The translations under genes and the position numbers were made by a program. The notes below the pieces were generated by a model. It ran no database searches. It had not been told where the DNA came from and worked only from the letters and a program-made list of their open reading frames with translations. Below, piece by piece: positions 36,276-47,996 of a stretch of DNA of 64,000 nucleotides; within the stretch, counting starts at the first letter, position 1; every line of letters starts with the position of its first letter. This DNA is from Fratercula arctica (lineage: Eukaryota > Chordata > Aves > Charadriiformes > Alcidae): assembly GCA_947846985.1 (NCBI GenBank), contig CANTUZ010000002.1, forward strand, positions 130,100,889 through 130,164,888, in the 5' to 3' direction.

Positions 36276-39200
36276 CATTTAATATGCTGCAGATTTTTTT
36301 TCCCTTGATAATTCCCTTATGATGGGGTGTACCTAGAACTAGTTCATAGAGGGAGAAAGATGTTCATACTTTACAAATCTTAGGTAAAAAACCCGGGACG
36401 AGGTGCAGACGTTTGTTTCTACATCTAACAGTGTTCTCCTTTTCCAGTCCTGCTAAGGCAGTGTCCAGTCCCCATCTGGACTCACATCTGCTTCCTACAC
36501 ATGAAATCCCTTGTGTTACTGGGGCAGAGTCTGAATCCAGGTGCTTTTCATTATCTTTATGCCTTTGCTATAAAGAAAGAAGGCAAGATATTGTAACCTA
36601 ACTTGGTCTGCCCTGTTGTATCACAAAAAGGTACTAACCACATATATGCACCTACAGCATTTGAAAATATCACCCTGAGCTATCGGTAGATTTATTGCTT
36701 TTGCCTTTTACCATTGTCTGCCCTGTCAGGAGGGAGAAACCAGACAATACCAAGACAACACATTCTGCAAGTAAAAAGCTGCTTTGAAAATTTTCCCTGC
36801 AGTTTGGAAACGGTTAAAAACAGAATATTAATTTTAGCAATAACAAGAAAATCATCAGTGCGTACTTTTATGAATGTAATAATTATATTTTCAGCTTAGA
36901 CAATCTGTATTATATACACTATCATTTTGTTTCTAAGAAAAGAATACTCTCATATTTTCTAAGCTAGGTTTTGGAAGGTTGCTCTAGAGGTTTTTTGACA
37001 GCCACATATGAAACTTCTGAAGGGTTTTCTATTTCTGTATTTTATGTATTTTCCTGCACTTTTGAATTGTTGGCTGGATAACAACATAGATAAGGCGGGG
37101 AGGAAGCTTTAAGGATCCACTAGGTGTTAACAATGTCACACCTTAAAAATACACATAGTTGCAGCTATACCCTTCTCCTGGAACAGTGTAATTGGTATTT
37201 CCCTTCTTCACAAAAGTCTTGTGAGAATTCAGAATTTTTTCTTTGTACAGCACACAAAAGGTGAAGAGTGCCAAACAAGTGTGTTTTATTAGTATTCCTA
37301 TTCATTTTGTAACATACAGCAGGAGTTTATCTTGGCACACCCTTGTTAAAAATGACAGGTAATGTCATTAACACTCTGGTCCTACATGAATTAGCTACTG
37401 TATAGATCACCCCACAGAAATAAAATGCTGTAGCAATTGATCTAGTTGAATGGACCAGTAAAGGCTAATTTCCTTTGAATGTTTTATAATTCATTTCAAA
37501 CCTTGTAACTGGTCATAATGTCGTTTCAACATGGAGAAAACTGCCAATGAAGGCATCTTATTATAGTGTTCCTGTTTATAAATAGAACTGAATCCTAGTT
37601 GGTTTTGCCCTTTAGACTCTGTTTCCTTCCCCCCATCCCCCTTTCGCTTTCAGGGAAGTGCCTGGAATCACTATAAATCACATTATGAAAAAGCCTTCTT
37701 CGGAGAATGGTATAGCTGTTTTAAAGTTGAAATGCATTGAATCAAGAACAAGCAAAATTGTTGTTATTCCTGGAATTTTTAGGGAAATCTCAGCTATTGT
37801 CTGCTCTAATGAAATGAAATAGTTATTGGGAATACTTTTTCAAAGTTCAGTTCTATATAAAAAGCAAACGTTACTATATTTAAGGATAAATTCACTCTTA
37901 AGCTAAGCCACTAAACTAAGAGGAATAAATAGGGCCTATTAGGTCAAATTCAGTTTTGATTTACACCAATGGAAACTGGAACAACTCCAGTGACTGCAAA
38001 AAAAATAGTAAATTATTAAAAGTGTAAAAGAAAGGCAGACTGTGACCCTCTAAAGATAAAGATTTTTAATTACACATTTTATGACATGAAAACATTATGA
38101 CAATGTAATTGCATGGTGGAAAAACATTCAAGCCTTAATAATAAAATAGCAAATCTGCAATATTTAGTAGAACCATATACTTTCCACACATGGAGAAAGG
38201 TTTTCCCAGTTTAGCAAGGTGGAATTCATGCTGGGAAAATCTCTGGGAAGTCAGAAAAACAGAGCTGAATCAAAGCTGGAAGTAGGAAGTCATCATAAAG
38301 AAATATTTTGTTGCTGAAATGACATTTTGGTCATTATTTATTAGCTTTTTTGTTTCCTTTTCACTCAAGGAAAAGTAGCTGTGTATCAACTGGTATTGCT
38401 TTGATATCAAAAAGAACTAAGGTACTTTGGATATGGGCATGTTACTTGTATTTTTAAAAGTATAAAAAAAGTATAATTTGATAAAAATTACTACTTTTCT
38501 TACTGCTTTTATCCCTGATAAGGTTATCATGTCAATTACAAAGATGAGAGGCACAATATGCAATGCATTGCTCTCTTCGCATTATATAGCAATTAAGGGA
38601 AGTCGTATCTCAGAGGTTATTGACTATGTTGTTCGCTGTTGCAGACCACGGTTCTCTCCTACACACCTCTACTTTCACTCCACTATCAACAAAACCTCAA
38701 ACACCTCTTTGTAACTCAAGGACAGTAGCCCACCCTCCTGGGACTGCCAGCTGTGTTTGCCACAACCAGACGTTCTGTTCCTGATGCTCTTCCTTCTTGG
38801 GCTCCATCAGATGCAGTGTCTGTGCACTCACATCTAGGTAGCAGCTGTCTCCTGTCCCAGAAAGTTGTCCCAGGCCCTCCCATCTGCTTCTGGTTTTTGT
38901 CTCTTGCTGGCCTTAGCCACAATTCAAGATCAGCTGCAACCTCTGTGACAACTCAGAAAAGAGTGCCTTTTTTTCCTTTTTTTTTAATTTTAATGTTTAG
39001 TTTAGTTCTAAAAAGTATTATCTCTTCAAATAACTCTGTGAGTCAGCCTGGAATGAAAAATTAAGGTGTAACCTAAAAATCCCTGAAAACATATGCCCAG
39101 GGATAGTTCACTGGTTTCTTTAACCTGCCCAGAATACAGCCCAGTATCTTTGGGACTATAGAAAATCCTGTTCTTTAGCTTGGTGTTTTCTGCAGCCTGT

Positions 39201-42200
39201 TTCCTCCCCCCCCTCCTTTGTCTAGAATGATGGATAGTCTTCAATGGGAGCCACAAAAAAATTCAGTAAAATCTGCTGTCTCTTCTTACAGAATTTTGCA
39301 ATAACACCCCTTTGTTAGAGGACTATTCAAAAGCTATAGCAAATTGCAAAAAATATTGGCATGCTCAGGCACAATAACCTTTTAATAAATGTATATTTTT
39401 CTAATATTCAATTAAAATGTCATATACTTTTGTGCATTTCCCCTTCCACTACTGGTGACGTTCACCACAGAGTTATATTAAGCTTACCTTTGTTTAATCA
39501 GCTCATTCATCTTCATCAACTATTTTAGATATTCAGGAACCTGAAAGTGTTCAAGATATCATTATAATAATATAACACATTAGAGTTCTATAGTATGTTC
39601 TTGCCAAAATGTGAAAGGTACTTCATAAACAGCAACGAGTTTCTGAGCCTACCAAAATCCCAGTGGTTGGAGTGAGTTTAGTCCTATTTAACACATGGAT
39701 ATAAAAGGTTAAAGTCTTGTCCTAAAGTCAAATATTCACTTTCAGTGCCAGCAGTCAACACCAGCTTTCCTAATTTACGGCCATCTGGAATGTTTTAAGA
39801 ATTTTCCAATGTAATGTTACAATTCATTGTTGTGCATCCAGTTGAGATCAATTATGGGAGAATCTCTGCATGTTCAGAAGCTTGAGGCTCCATTTAGATC
39901 TATAGAACAATTTATACCGGGTCAGGACCTGAATCCAGTTACCATATCCAAACTGATGTGAATGTTCCAAATTTTAGACTGAGTTGGACTCAGTTATCCA
40001 GTCTTCTAGGGCTGAAGTTAGCAGAAATGTCAGTGAATTAATCAGAAATATTTTTTTTCAGGGTGGTAGCAGCTTTGGGCCTTTGGCAATTGACCTGCAT
40101 ACAGAGTTTACGACAGGACAGCAATGAACAGGAGATTGTCCCTACCATGGCATACCTAGGGAGCCAATCTGGAAAAGAAAAAAAGATTATAATATTTGGA
40201 AATTCTCTATGAGGTGACCCTAATTTGGAGGCATCCTGGAACATGGGGAAGAATGTTGTCTTTAAGAAATTAACATGAGTTTCTGGCTAATATTGGGACA
40301 TCAAATTTGTTTAAGAATGGCCGCACGAAAGCTAAAGAGAGACATGACTCTTCTTGAAGGAGTAACCTCTAAATGAAGCTCAGTTATATTTTAAGGCTGA
40401 TGCAGACCTGTTGGCATCACATAGACCAAAAATGGTAGCTCGCGTATATCGTTTGTCTGAACAGGTAGTCCTGTATACCCAGGATACATGAGAGCGACAC
40501 CTTCCCTGTGTGCACACCACAGAGTTGCTCTCTGTTGGCACAGGAGCCCCTTGCCTGGGATGTCCAGATGCCCAACAGGGCACTGCCCACTGCCATCCAG
40601 GGTGCACTGGCCACTAAAAGCAATGGTTCAGTAAGGGGGATGAACCCCTGTGTAGATAAAGCACGGTGTTTCATGTCCCCATAAACAGGAGGTATAAATC
40701 AGCTTACCTTCACTGGCAGGAACCCAACCAGCCATTCCTTGGTAAGGTCCTGCAACCCAAAGACGGTAGCAAAAGGGAGACAGAGGGTAGAGCTGTGAGT
40801 GAGTAGTCTTTATAGAGATATACAGAGTATGTCAAAAAATGTTTTCAGATTCATGGTATTCTGTGACTGGAGATAGACTAATTTGACTACCATTAGGCTG
40901 AATTCTAGATGATTTTCACACCTTCCAAAAAATTGTTGAAACGTTATTTTCTGTCCAACTCTTCCACTCCATCCGGCAACTCAGACTAACCAAAAAAATA
41001 CATGACCATTTAGAAATGTTCTTGTCATAATATTAATTTACAAGTATAAGCACATGCACACACGTGCATATATTTATTCAGAAAGGTTGGACAATATATC
41101 GTGGGCTGAATCACAGAAATATACTCAGCTCTGCTTTATATGTTAAATATACAGCAGATAAATTTCAATTATCAATACTTTGTAAAGGTGGTCTTAATTG
41201 TGTGTATAAAGCTATTTTTCTTATTGACAAAGCAATAAGAAATATCAAACAATGAAATATACAGGCACAGTCAGGAACTGGTGAGTACCGAAATCACGTC
41301 CAGAATTCCAGAATTGAAGTCTCTGAATTTTCATCTGGAAAACTGTATGGAATTTAACTGATCTGATCTGGAAGGTTAAAAAGTCTGTGTTCACTTTGCC
41401 AGTGCTTGAGCCTATAGTTTTAGGGAGTTTAAACCTGTTAACACTGTAACTTACATTCCGGCATTATACTTTCACATTAAGTTATTATTCAGATAGCTAT
41501 AAATATGTTTTTATTTCAATAGAGCTTGAAAATAAAATATTTTCTCCTTCCCAAATTATCCCATAGAGCTGTTCTGAACTATTCAAATGACCTTTTAAAA
41601 TGGATTATTTATTCATTCAGTTCCTTGTCTTATTTGTTCACATTTAATTTTAGTATTAATAATGCAGTCCACTGCACAATTTCATTTTAATGGAGATTTT
41701 TTCATAGGTCATATTTAATATTTAGTTTTAGCCTTAGGAGACAGCTCCCATTTTCCTTTATGGCATATATAAAGGTCTGTTTTTATTCAATATTGTCTAG
41801 ACTTGCCTTTCTAATATCATGCTTAAAATAGATATTCATGTAAAATAGGCAGTTTCTGGATGTTAAGAGAGGCTGGTTATTTTCTCCAAGTGGAAAGGTA
41901 ACCCAAGATGGCAGCTGGAGGGATCATGGCCTTGTTTAAATCCTGTTCTCATGATTTTTAGGGAGGTTGCAAATCACACCCTAGAGAACTACAATCTGAG
42001 TATCTGACACTGCTGCTGTGTTTCCAAATACTAATTTTACTGTAGCGTGACGGGAATCTGATCAAGTGGAATCAGGCAGACTCTGCTGAAAAGAACTAAA
42101 CTACAAGGTGGTTATGGGATACTCACCAAAACCAGCCCCCCAACCTCTGTGAACTGGCTGGTTTGGATTCTCACCCATGTCTCAGCATTAAACCAATAGC

Positions 42201-42245
42201 AATGAAACACATCCTGAGTATCAGCATTCCCTAAAGCCCTTCAGT
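36276..42245. other. Nearly 6 kb of unique AT-rich sequence
   Basis: No supported gene, young CR1 or LTR. The part from about 37290 to 37560 looks like possible conserved non-coding DNA (AAAATGACAGGTAATGTCATT includes Meis-like TGACAG sites). C runs lie near 37629-37641 and 39206-39213. The 38.7-38.95 kb and 40.5-40.6 kb parts are GC-richer with open frames on one or both strands but no domains. Confidence 0.45.
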
Positions 42246-42304
42246 GAATAGAATAGAATAGAATAGAATAGAATAGAATAGAATAGAATAGAATAGAATA
42301 GAAT
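42246..42304 (+). repeat. (GAATA) pentanucleotide array, 11 perfect units
   Basis: Eleven perfect GAATA units (42246-42300) plus GAAT. It joins the CR1 A terminus GGAATCATAGAATC directly and is the extended 3' tail of that minus-strand element. A sister array of the same length lies at 43805. Confidence 0.95.
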
Positions 42305-43803
42305 GGAATCATAGAATCTTCATGGTTGGAAAGGACCTTTGAGATCATCCAGTCCAACCATACACACACAAAAAAACCCCTACCATCTCTGCCACTAGAG
42401 CATGCCCTGAAGTGCCAAATCTAGACATTTCTTAAATACCTCTAGGGATGGTGACTCAACCACCTCCCTGGGCAGGCTGTTCCAGTGCCTGACCACTCTT
42501 TCAGTAAAGTAATTCTTCCTAATATCTAATCTAAACCTCCCCTGCCACAACTTCACACCATTTCCTCTGGTCCTGTCCTTATTCACCTGGGAGAAGAGGC
42601 CAACACCCACCTCTCTACAGCCTCCTTTCAGGTAGTTGTAGAGGGCAATGAGGTCTCCCCTCAGCCTCCTCTTCTCCAAACTAGACATGCCCAGTTCCCT
42701 CAGCCTCTCCTCATACGACATGGTGTCCAGACCCCTCACCAGCTTGGTAGCTCTCCTCTGGACACGCTCCAGCACTTCAATGTCCCTCTTGTACAGAGGG
42801 GCCCAGAACTGAACACAGCACTCGAGGTGAGGCCTCACCAGTGCCGAGTACAGAGGCACGATCACTTCCCTACTCCTGCTGGCCACGCTATTCCTGATAC
42901 AAGCCAGGATGCTGTTGGCCTTCTTGGCCACCTGGGCACACTGCTGGCTCATTTTAAGCTGGTTATCCACCAGGACCCCCAGGTCCTTTTCTGCTGGGCA
43001 ACTTTCTGGCCACTCCTCCCCAAGCCTGTAGCGTTGCTTGGGGTTGTTGTGACCGAAATGCAGGACCGGGCACTTGGCCTTATTAAACCTCATACCATTG
43101 GCCTTGTCCCATCGATCCAGCCTGTCCAGGTCCCTCTGTAGAGCTTTCCTACCCTCAAGCAGATCAACACTCCCACCTAGTTTGGTGTCGTCTGCGAACT
43201 TACTGAGGGTGCACTCAATCCCCTCATCCAGATCATCGATAAAGATATTGAATAAAAGTGGTCCCAAAACTGAGTCCTGAGGGACACCACTGGTGACCGG
43301 CCACCAAGAGGATTTCACCCCATTAATCACAACTCTCTGGGCACGGCCATGCAGCCAGTTTTTAACCCAGTGAAGAGTACACTTGTCTATGCCATGATTC
43401 GCCAGCTTCTCCAGGAGAATGCTGTGGGGGACTGTGTCAAAGGCCTTACCAAAGTCCAGATAGACAACGTCCACAGCCTTCCCCGCATCCAGAAGGCGGG
43501 TCACATGGCCATAGAAAGACATCAGGTTGGTTAAGCAGGACCTCCCTTTCCTAAACCCATGCTGGTTGGCCCTGATCCCTTGGATGCCCTGCACTTGCCG
43601 TGAGAGCTCACTCAAGATGATCCTCTCCATGATCTTTCCTGGTATCGAGGTCAGGTTGACAGGCCTGTAGTTCCCCGGATCCTCCTTCTGACCCTTCTTG
43701 TAGATGGGTGTCACATTAGCCACCCTCCAGTCATCTGGTACCTCCCCTGTTTACCAAGATTGTTGATAAATGATGGAGAGAGGCTTGGTGATCTGTCTTG
43801 GTG
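42301..43803 (-). mobile_element. CR1 A: 1.5-kb 5'-truncated CR1 LINE
   Basis: The largest well-preserved CR1 in the window, minus strand. From its 3' end it shows the tail, the GGTTGGAAAGGACC block, a roughly 90-base 3' UTR, and then the reverse transcriptase half of ORF2 (described separately). It stops abruptly at about 43803 within the reverse transcriptase domain. The endonuclease domain and ORF1 of the full ~4.5-kb element are absent. The 5' break abuts the second GAATA array, so this copy lies directly against, or within, the tail of CR1 B. Confidence 0.96.
42395..43802 (-). pseudogene. CR1 ORF2 reverse transcriptase, truncated, one stop
   Basis: The protein copies CR1 RNA into DNA at a nicked target site. 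The open part is 442 residues (43723-42395), starting formally at GTG, so it is not a true start: the same frame continues upstream (ITKPLSIIYQQSW, then a TAA at 43751-43753, then [10 protein letters not shown]). Numbered from the GTG: NYRPV at 19-22, motif [12 protein letters not shown] with Asp90, motif [12 protein letters not shown] at 145-155, and catalytic FADD at 176-179. The C-terminal region has KDLGVLVDN (246-254), [11 protein letters not shown] (291-301) and RTRGNG (384-389). Both Asp of FADD and motif A Asp90 are kept. Two family-conserved residues differ: Ser to Gly at 92, and the Gly of the QGS motif to Asp at 150 (codon 43276-43274, one G-to-A change). With the upstream stop and missing N-terminus it should be inactive. 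It is still open to its natural end, so it is fairly young. Confidence 0.93.
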
Positions 43804-43804
43804 A

Positions 43805-43860
43805 GAATAGAATAGAATAGAATAGAATAGAATAGAATAGAATAGAATAGAATAGAATAG
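43805..43860 (+). repeat. (GAATA) pentanucleotide array, 11 perfect units
   Basis: Eleven perfect GAATA units (43805-43859), followed by GAAAGAATAG and then the CR1 B terminus. It is the tail of CR1 B and touches the 5' break of CR1 A. The unit count equals that of the array at 42246. Confidence 0.95.
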
Positions 43861-44107
43861 AAAGAATAGTTTGGTTGGAAGGGACCTACAATGATCATCT
43901 AGTCCAACTGCCCAACCAATTCAAGGCTGACCACAAGTTAAAGCATGTTGTTAAGGGCATTGTCCAAATGCCTCTTAAACAGTGACCGGCCTGGGGCATC
44001 AACCACCTCTCTAGGAAGCCTGTTCCTGTGTTTGACCACCGTCTCAGTAAAGAAATGCTTCCTAATGTCCAGTCTGATCCTCCCCTGGCGCAGCTTTGAA
44101 CCATTAA
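43861..44107 (-). mobile_element. CR1 B: 5'-truncated CR1 3' fragment
   Basis: Minus-strand CR1 with tail GAATAGTTTGGTTGGAAGGGACC and then the 3' UTR. The last ~55 ORF2 residues are open (KLRQGRIRLDIRKHFF, then LPREVVDAPGRSLFKRHL). Similarity to CR1 stops sharply near 44107. The 3' UTR differs from that of CR1 A, so the pair is not a simple duplication. Confidence 0.92.
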
Positions 44108-44275
44108 ACCATTCAGAGGCCTGAGACCTCCTCACCACTACCTGAAGATCTCGTCTCCCTCCTGGCTGCACCGAGGACATGCGCAGGAGGTCTGTCACCC
44201 CAGTAGCTATCCTAAGCACTGAATTGGTGCTGCTCACCAGCTGGCTCCTATTTGCAGGCTTTGCTTTTTGAATAG
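44108..44275. other. GC-richer segment upstream of CR1 B, unclassified
   Basis: GC-richer than the AT-rich DNA that follows at 44280. The minus-strand frame of CR1 B stays open through it for about 60 codons, but the protein does not match CR1 ORF2. It could be host sequence or part of an older insertion. Confidence 0.35.
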
Positions 44276-47200
44276 TGAAAAACAAATTGTCGAAAACAAT
44301 GTTTTGATTTTTTTACTGTAGGGGAAATTCTGGTCTAATTTAGCACCACATGATGAATGCTAACCCAGCCCAAAATGCAGCTTTGCAGCAAAACCGGAAT
44401 AGGATTAGGTTTAAATGACTAGTTCTAACTTTTCAGGGCTGCTGAAACAAAATGGTTCCTCGGTGAGTGGCTGTGAGATTGCTCCTATCCTTTCATAACA
44501 CTGGATTTATAGTATTTATCGTATCTGTCAGCTATAGCAATGAACTTTATAGCACTGAATTCAAACATACAGCAACTGCTCTTGTACAAGGATTTATTCA
44601 GGATTCTGATGATAAACATCCAGGTCATATTTTTCCAGACTGGCTTTCATAGGACAACAGCCTTTGATTTTCTTTGCAAAATATAACAGCCATACGCAAT
44701 AACAAAACTGTTGCCAGAACTGGTGGGTTAACTGTTTGGCTTTTGAGCTTAACCTGGTTTCAACAACTCTTGATAATTCTTGTCTTCACACATACATGAG
44801 CCAGTTGAATTTAATTTAAAAATAAAACATAATCTTTATGTTTGTAGGGTGTTAATTGAACTCCCTGTGACTCAGACAAACACATGACATATTGTCATAA
44901 AAATAATGATCAATAGGGAGACTTCTGGAAGAATTTCAGCCACTGGACGTATTTCTAACATTTCTAAAATTTCCACCATTATTTGTCTGAGAATGAAAGA
45001 AAAATAATGAACGAATCTCGTAGGAATAGTATTTGCTGAAAAATATTTCTGTCAGATCACATGGAAATAAACTGACAAGTTCATTAAGAAATCAGATATT
45101 CATACTGAAATAACACTGAATATATGACAATGCTGCTTCATAAATGTTAGAGCTAAAACTTCATGAAATTGGATGAATACAGTTAGCATTGATCTATCAG
45201 TTCAGTCAGGAAAAAAAACCACAGAATTGTTTAAAAATAAATCACTTAAAAAGCTCCTCAACAACAAATTAGTAAGATGTCTTTGTTACTTTAAACCCTC
45301 GCCATAATACACCTAGTTGTATAACATTCCCTAGCTATGTATAATTTAATCTCTCTAATCCCAGCAGTATTTCTAGCAAGGTAAAATTAAAAGTAATTGC
45401 CACAGTAGGTGATGTTGGGTCTGATCTGAAAATCGTAGTGTCCAGCGGAAGTATTTAATTGTCATGGTTGGCAGACAGGACATAATTAACTCTCTCATAG
45501 TTTCCTCTGATCATTGTTTCCAAGTGTGACAGTCCAGGGATATAAATACATTTGAGCCAGTAACATGATTAACCCACACTGAGGAACAACTCTCTAACAA
45601 CAAGCATTTGAGACTCCTTTAAAAAAAGCTTAAAGAGTCCTTTTTTCCCGTAAAAAAATGACATTGCTAAACTGTTCTTTTTGCAATTATACACAAATCG
45701 TTCATAATCCCTATGTAAGAACATATACAAACGCAGACAGCCATGGAAATTACGAGGAAATGGGTTTTGAGAGGATCAGAATAGGTAGTGGTTTATCAAT
45801 ATGCAAAGCTGAGCTCCCCTGACCCAGTCCACGAAGGTCTGAGTTTCCATGACAGGTTGGGTTAATTCCAAGTGACCAGGCTTGGTGGCCTGAGGGACAC
45901 ATTGTCACAAACTGAAAGCGAATCTGGAACAGTGGCATTAGATAAGTGTATAAATAAAAATGGGCATAATTGCTTTAGAGTGTCTCAGGTGAAGGATCAA
46001 AACTCCGTACTGCTACCAACAGAGTGGGAAAATACTCATGCTGCAGTCATTTAAGTGGGTTATCCTGGTCAGCGTCAAAGAGAGAGTAACAAAGTCCTGG
46101 TACCACTGATCTCTTTTAAATTACAAATCTCATGTCCTGCCACATTACCAGAGCATTTCTGGCTGAGTTACCAATGTATGCGAAGAGAAATTCAGATTTA
46201 CTTTGGAAAAATATATGTAGCAGGCTGCGGCTGTCCCTGCCAGTACCATTTTTGCATGTTTATATCTCGATTGTTTTACCACTGTCTGTCAGGGACACTG
46301 AGTGTCTCTTTGCTCTCCCTTCCCCCATGAAAATCTACACTTGAAATCATCTCAGTATCCAAGCCATTAAGAGGAGTAAATATATCATTAGGAGTGAGGG
46401 ATAGGCAGATACGGAGGCAGTGGAGGATGCTGTAATCTGCTCATGGGCACGCCACGGTCAGAATTTATTCTAAGACAATCTATCAGATCATTTGATAAAT
46501 ACTAATACAACTGAGCTATAAAACCTGAGGGGTTTATGCAACTAAACCACTTTATTTTTCTTAGTGTTTGCTTTTATAACTGGCTATTCTTGCTGCCTGT
46601 GTAACCATCTACTACATTTTTTAAGCTTGCCAAGTCTTTCCCTTCAGTACGGCTTCAGTTGTTATTTAGAAATGTGGGCTGTAGAAAGGATAAACTAAAC
46701 TGATGTATGTGCCGAAGTCTCATGTGCCAAAGGGCATGAAAGGAAATACTCAACTAATAAATTTCCATAAATGATCGTGTGTATTAGCATGCTCTTGTCT
46801 TGGATCTAAGATGTCAAGCGTTTAAAAATGCTATGTCTGAGAAGTTACAATTACAGAGATAACCCAAAGAAAATCTTACATTTAGTTTTCAGTGCTGTTA
46901 AGAGCCTTCTAGAAACTATGATTAGCAGGGCACAGAAGCACTGACCCAAGGTAATTATTTCTCCTGTATGTCTCATTTATCCACAAGGCAATAGAAAGAC
47001 AGAAAAGTGGGGGTTTTGGCAGTCAGATGCTCATGATTTTTTCTATTGCATACTGAGATCGCAGCTCAAATGAAGAGAATCAGAGGAATACTCAGAAATG
47101 TACCACAACAGAAACTGCCTGAGAAGCTGGTAAATAATTCCTGTGCTAATACCTTCTGCCTTCTCCTCAACTGCTGCGAGCTCGATGCCATAAACATCCA

Positions 47201-47870
47201 GCAGGCCTCTCATTAATGCTCACCACTGGCTAGGATTTCTCATGACCTCAACCGAAATACAGCTCACAGAGAAAGCGGCCAGCCTTCAGCTCTCGCTGCC
47301 GTCTGCAATCAAGTGACTTCTTTAGAATCTACCTCAAAAGGCTAACAGCAAACTTTACTACTAGCAACCTGCCATTAAGCAAAAATTGCACAACTATCTC
47401 TTTCTTTCAGATTGTTCAGATTCTTTGATTCCTACTTTTCGTCTTCGTGTATATGCACATGCTCCCATAGACATGCACGTAGGCATGCGCCCAACTCTGC
47501 TAATGCTTGGAATTTGTTGGATTCTTTTCCCTTTATAGTTAGACATTAAATATTGTATCTTGTGAACTTCTCACAGAAGATACTCAACCTTTCAGAAGGC
47601 AGGTCTCTGTGTATATGATAATAATGGCAAGCCCAGCTTTATTTAACTGGCAGGTATTTTAAAAATAAAATCTTATACCTTGGTCTCTGCTGCCTTTTTT
47701 TACTCCCTTGCTTTTCCCTCACTTTAGGTAATTAAAATGAAGTAAATTATTTTAACTCTGTATAGTCACTTTAACTTTCCTGCTGGTAGCTCCACAATGC
47801 TTGATTGCAACTATTGCAGAAAAGTGATTTTTATTCATAACCACATTATTTTGTAGGAATACGTTTTTGT
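44276..47870. other. Unique AT-rich sequence, nothing recognised
   Basis: No element or gene is recognised. The stretch at about 47140-47370 retains several CpGs and could be slowly evolving non-coding DNA, but no motif makes a case. Confidence 0.5.
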
Positions 47871-47996
47871 TTCTGTATGTAAGTATGTGTGTATATATAA
47901 GATACATACACATTCACAAAATATATATATACATACGTGTGTTTATGTATATAAAGATAAAACATTTAAACACCCATATATATGAATGTGTGTATT
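47871..47996. repeat. TA/TG/CATA-rich low-complexity stretch
   Basis: Imperfect alternation of TATG, TATA and CATA units (for example AAAATATATATATACATACG near 47918). Complementary purine-pyrimidine parts such as GTGTGTATATAT and ATATATATACATAC could fold back on each other. Confidence 0.75.

Noticed and set aside
42827..43141. 104-codon plus-strand ORF
   Set aside because: Antisense shadow of the CR1 A reverse transcriptase.
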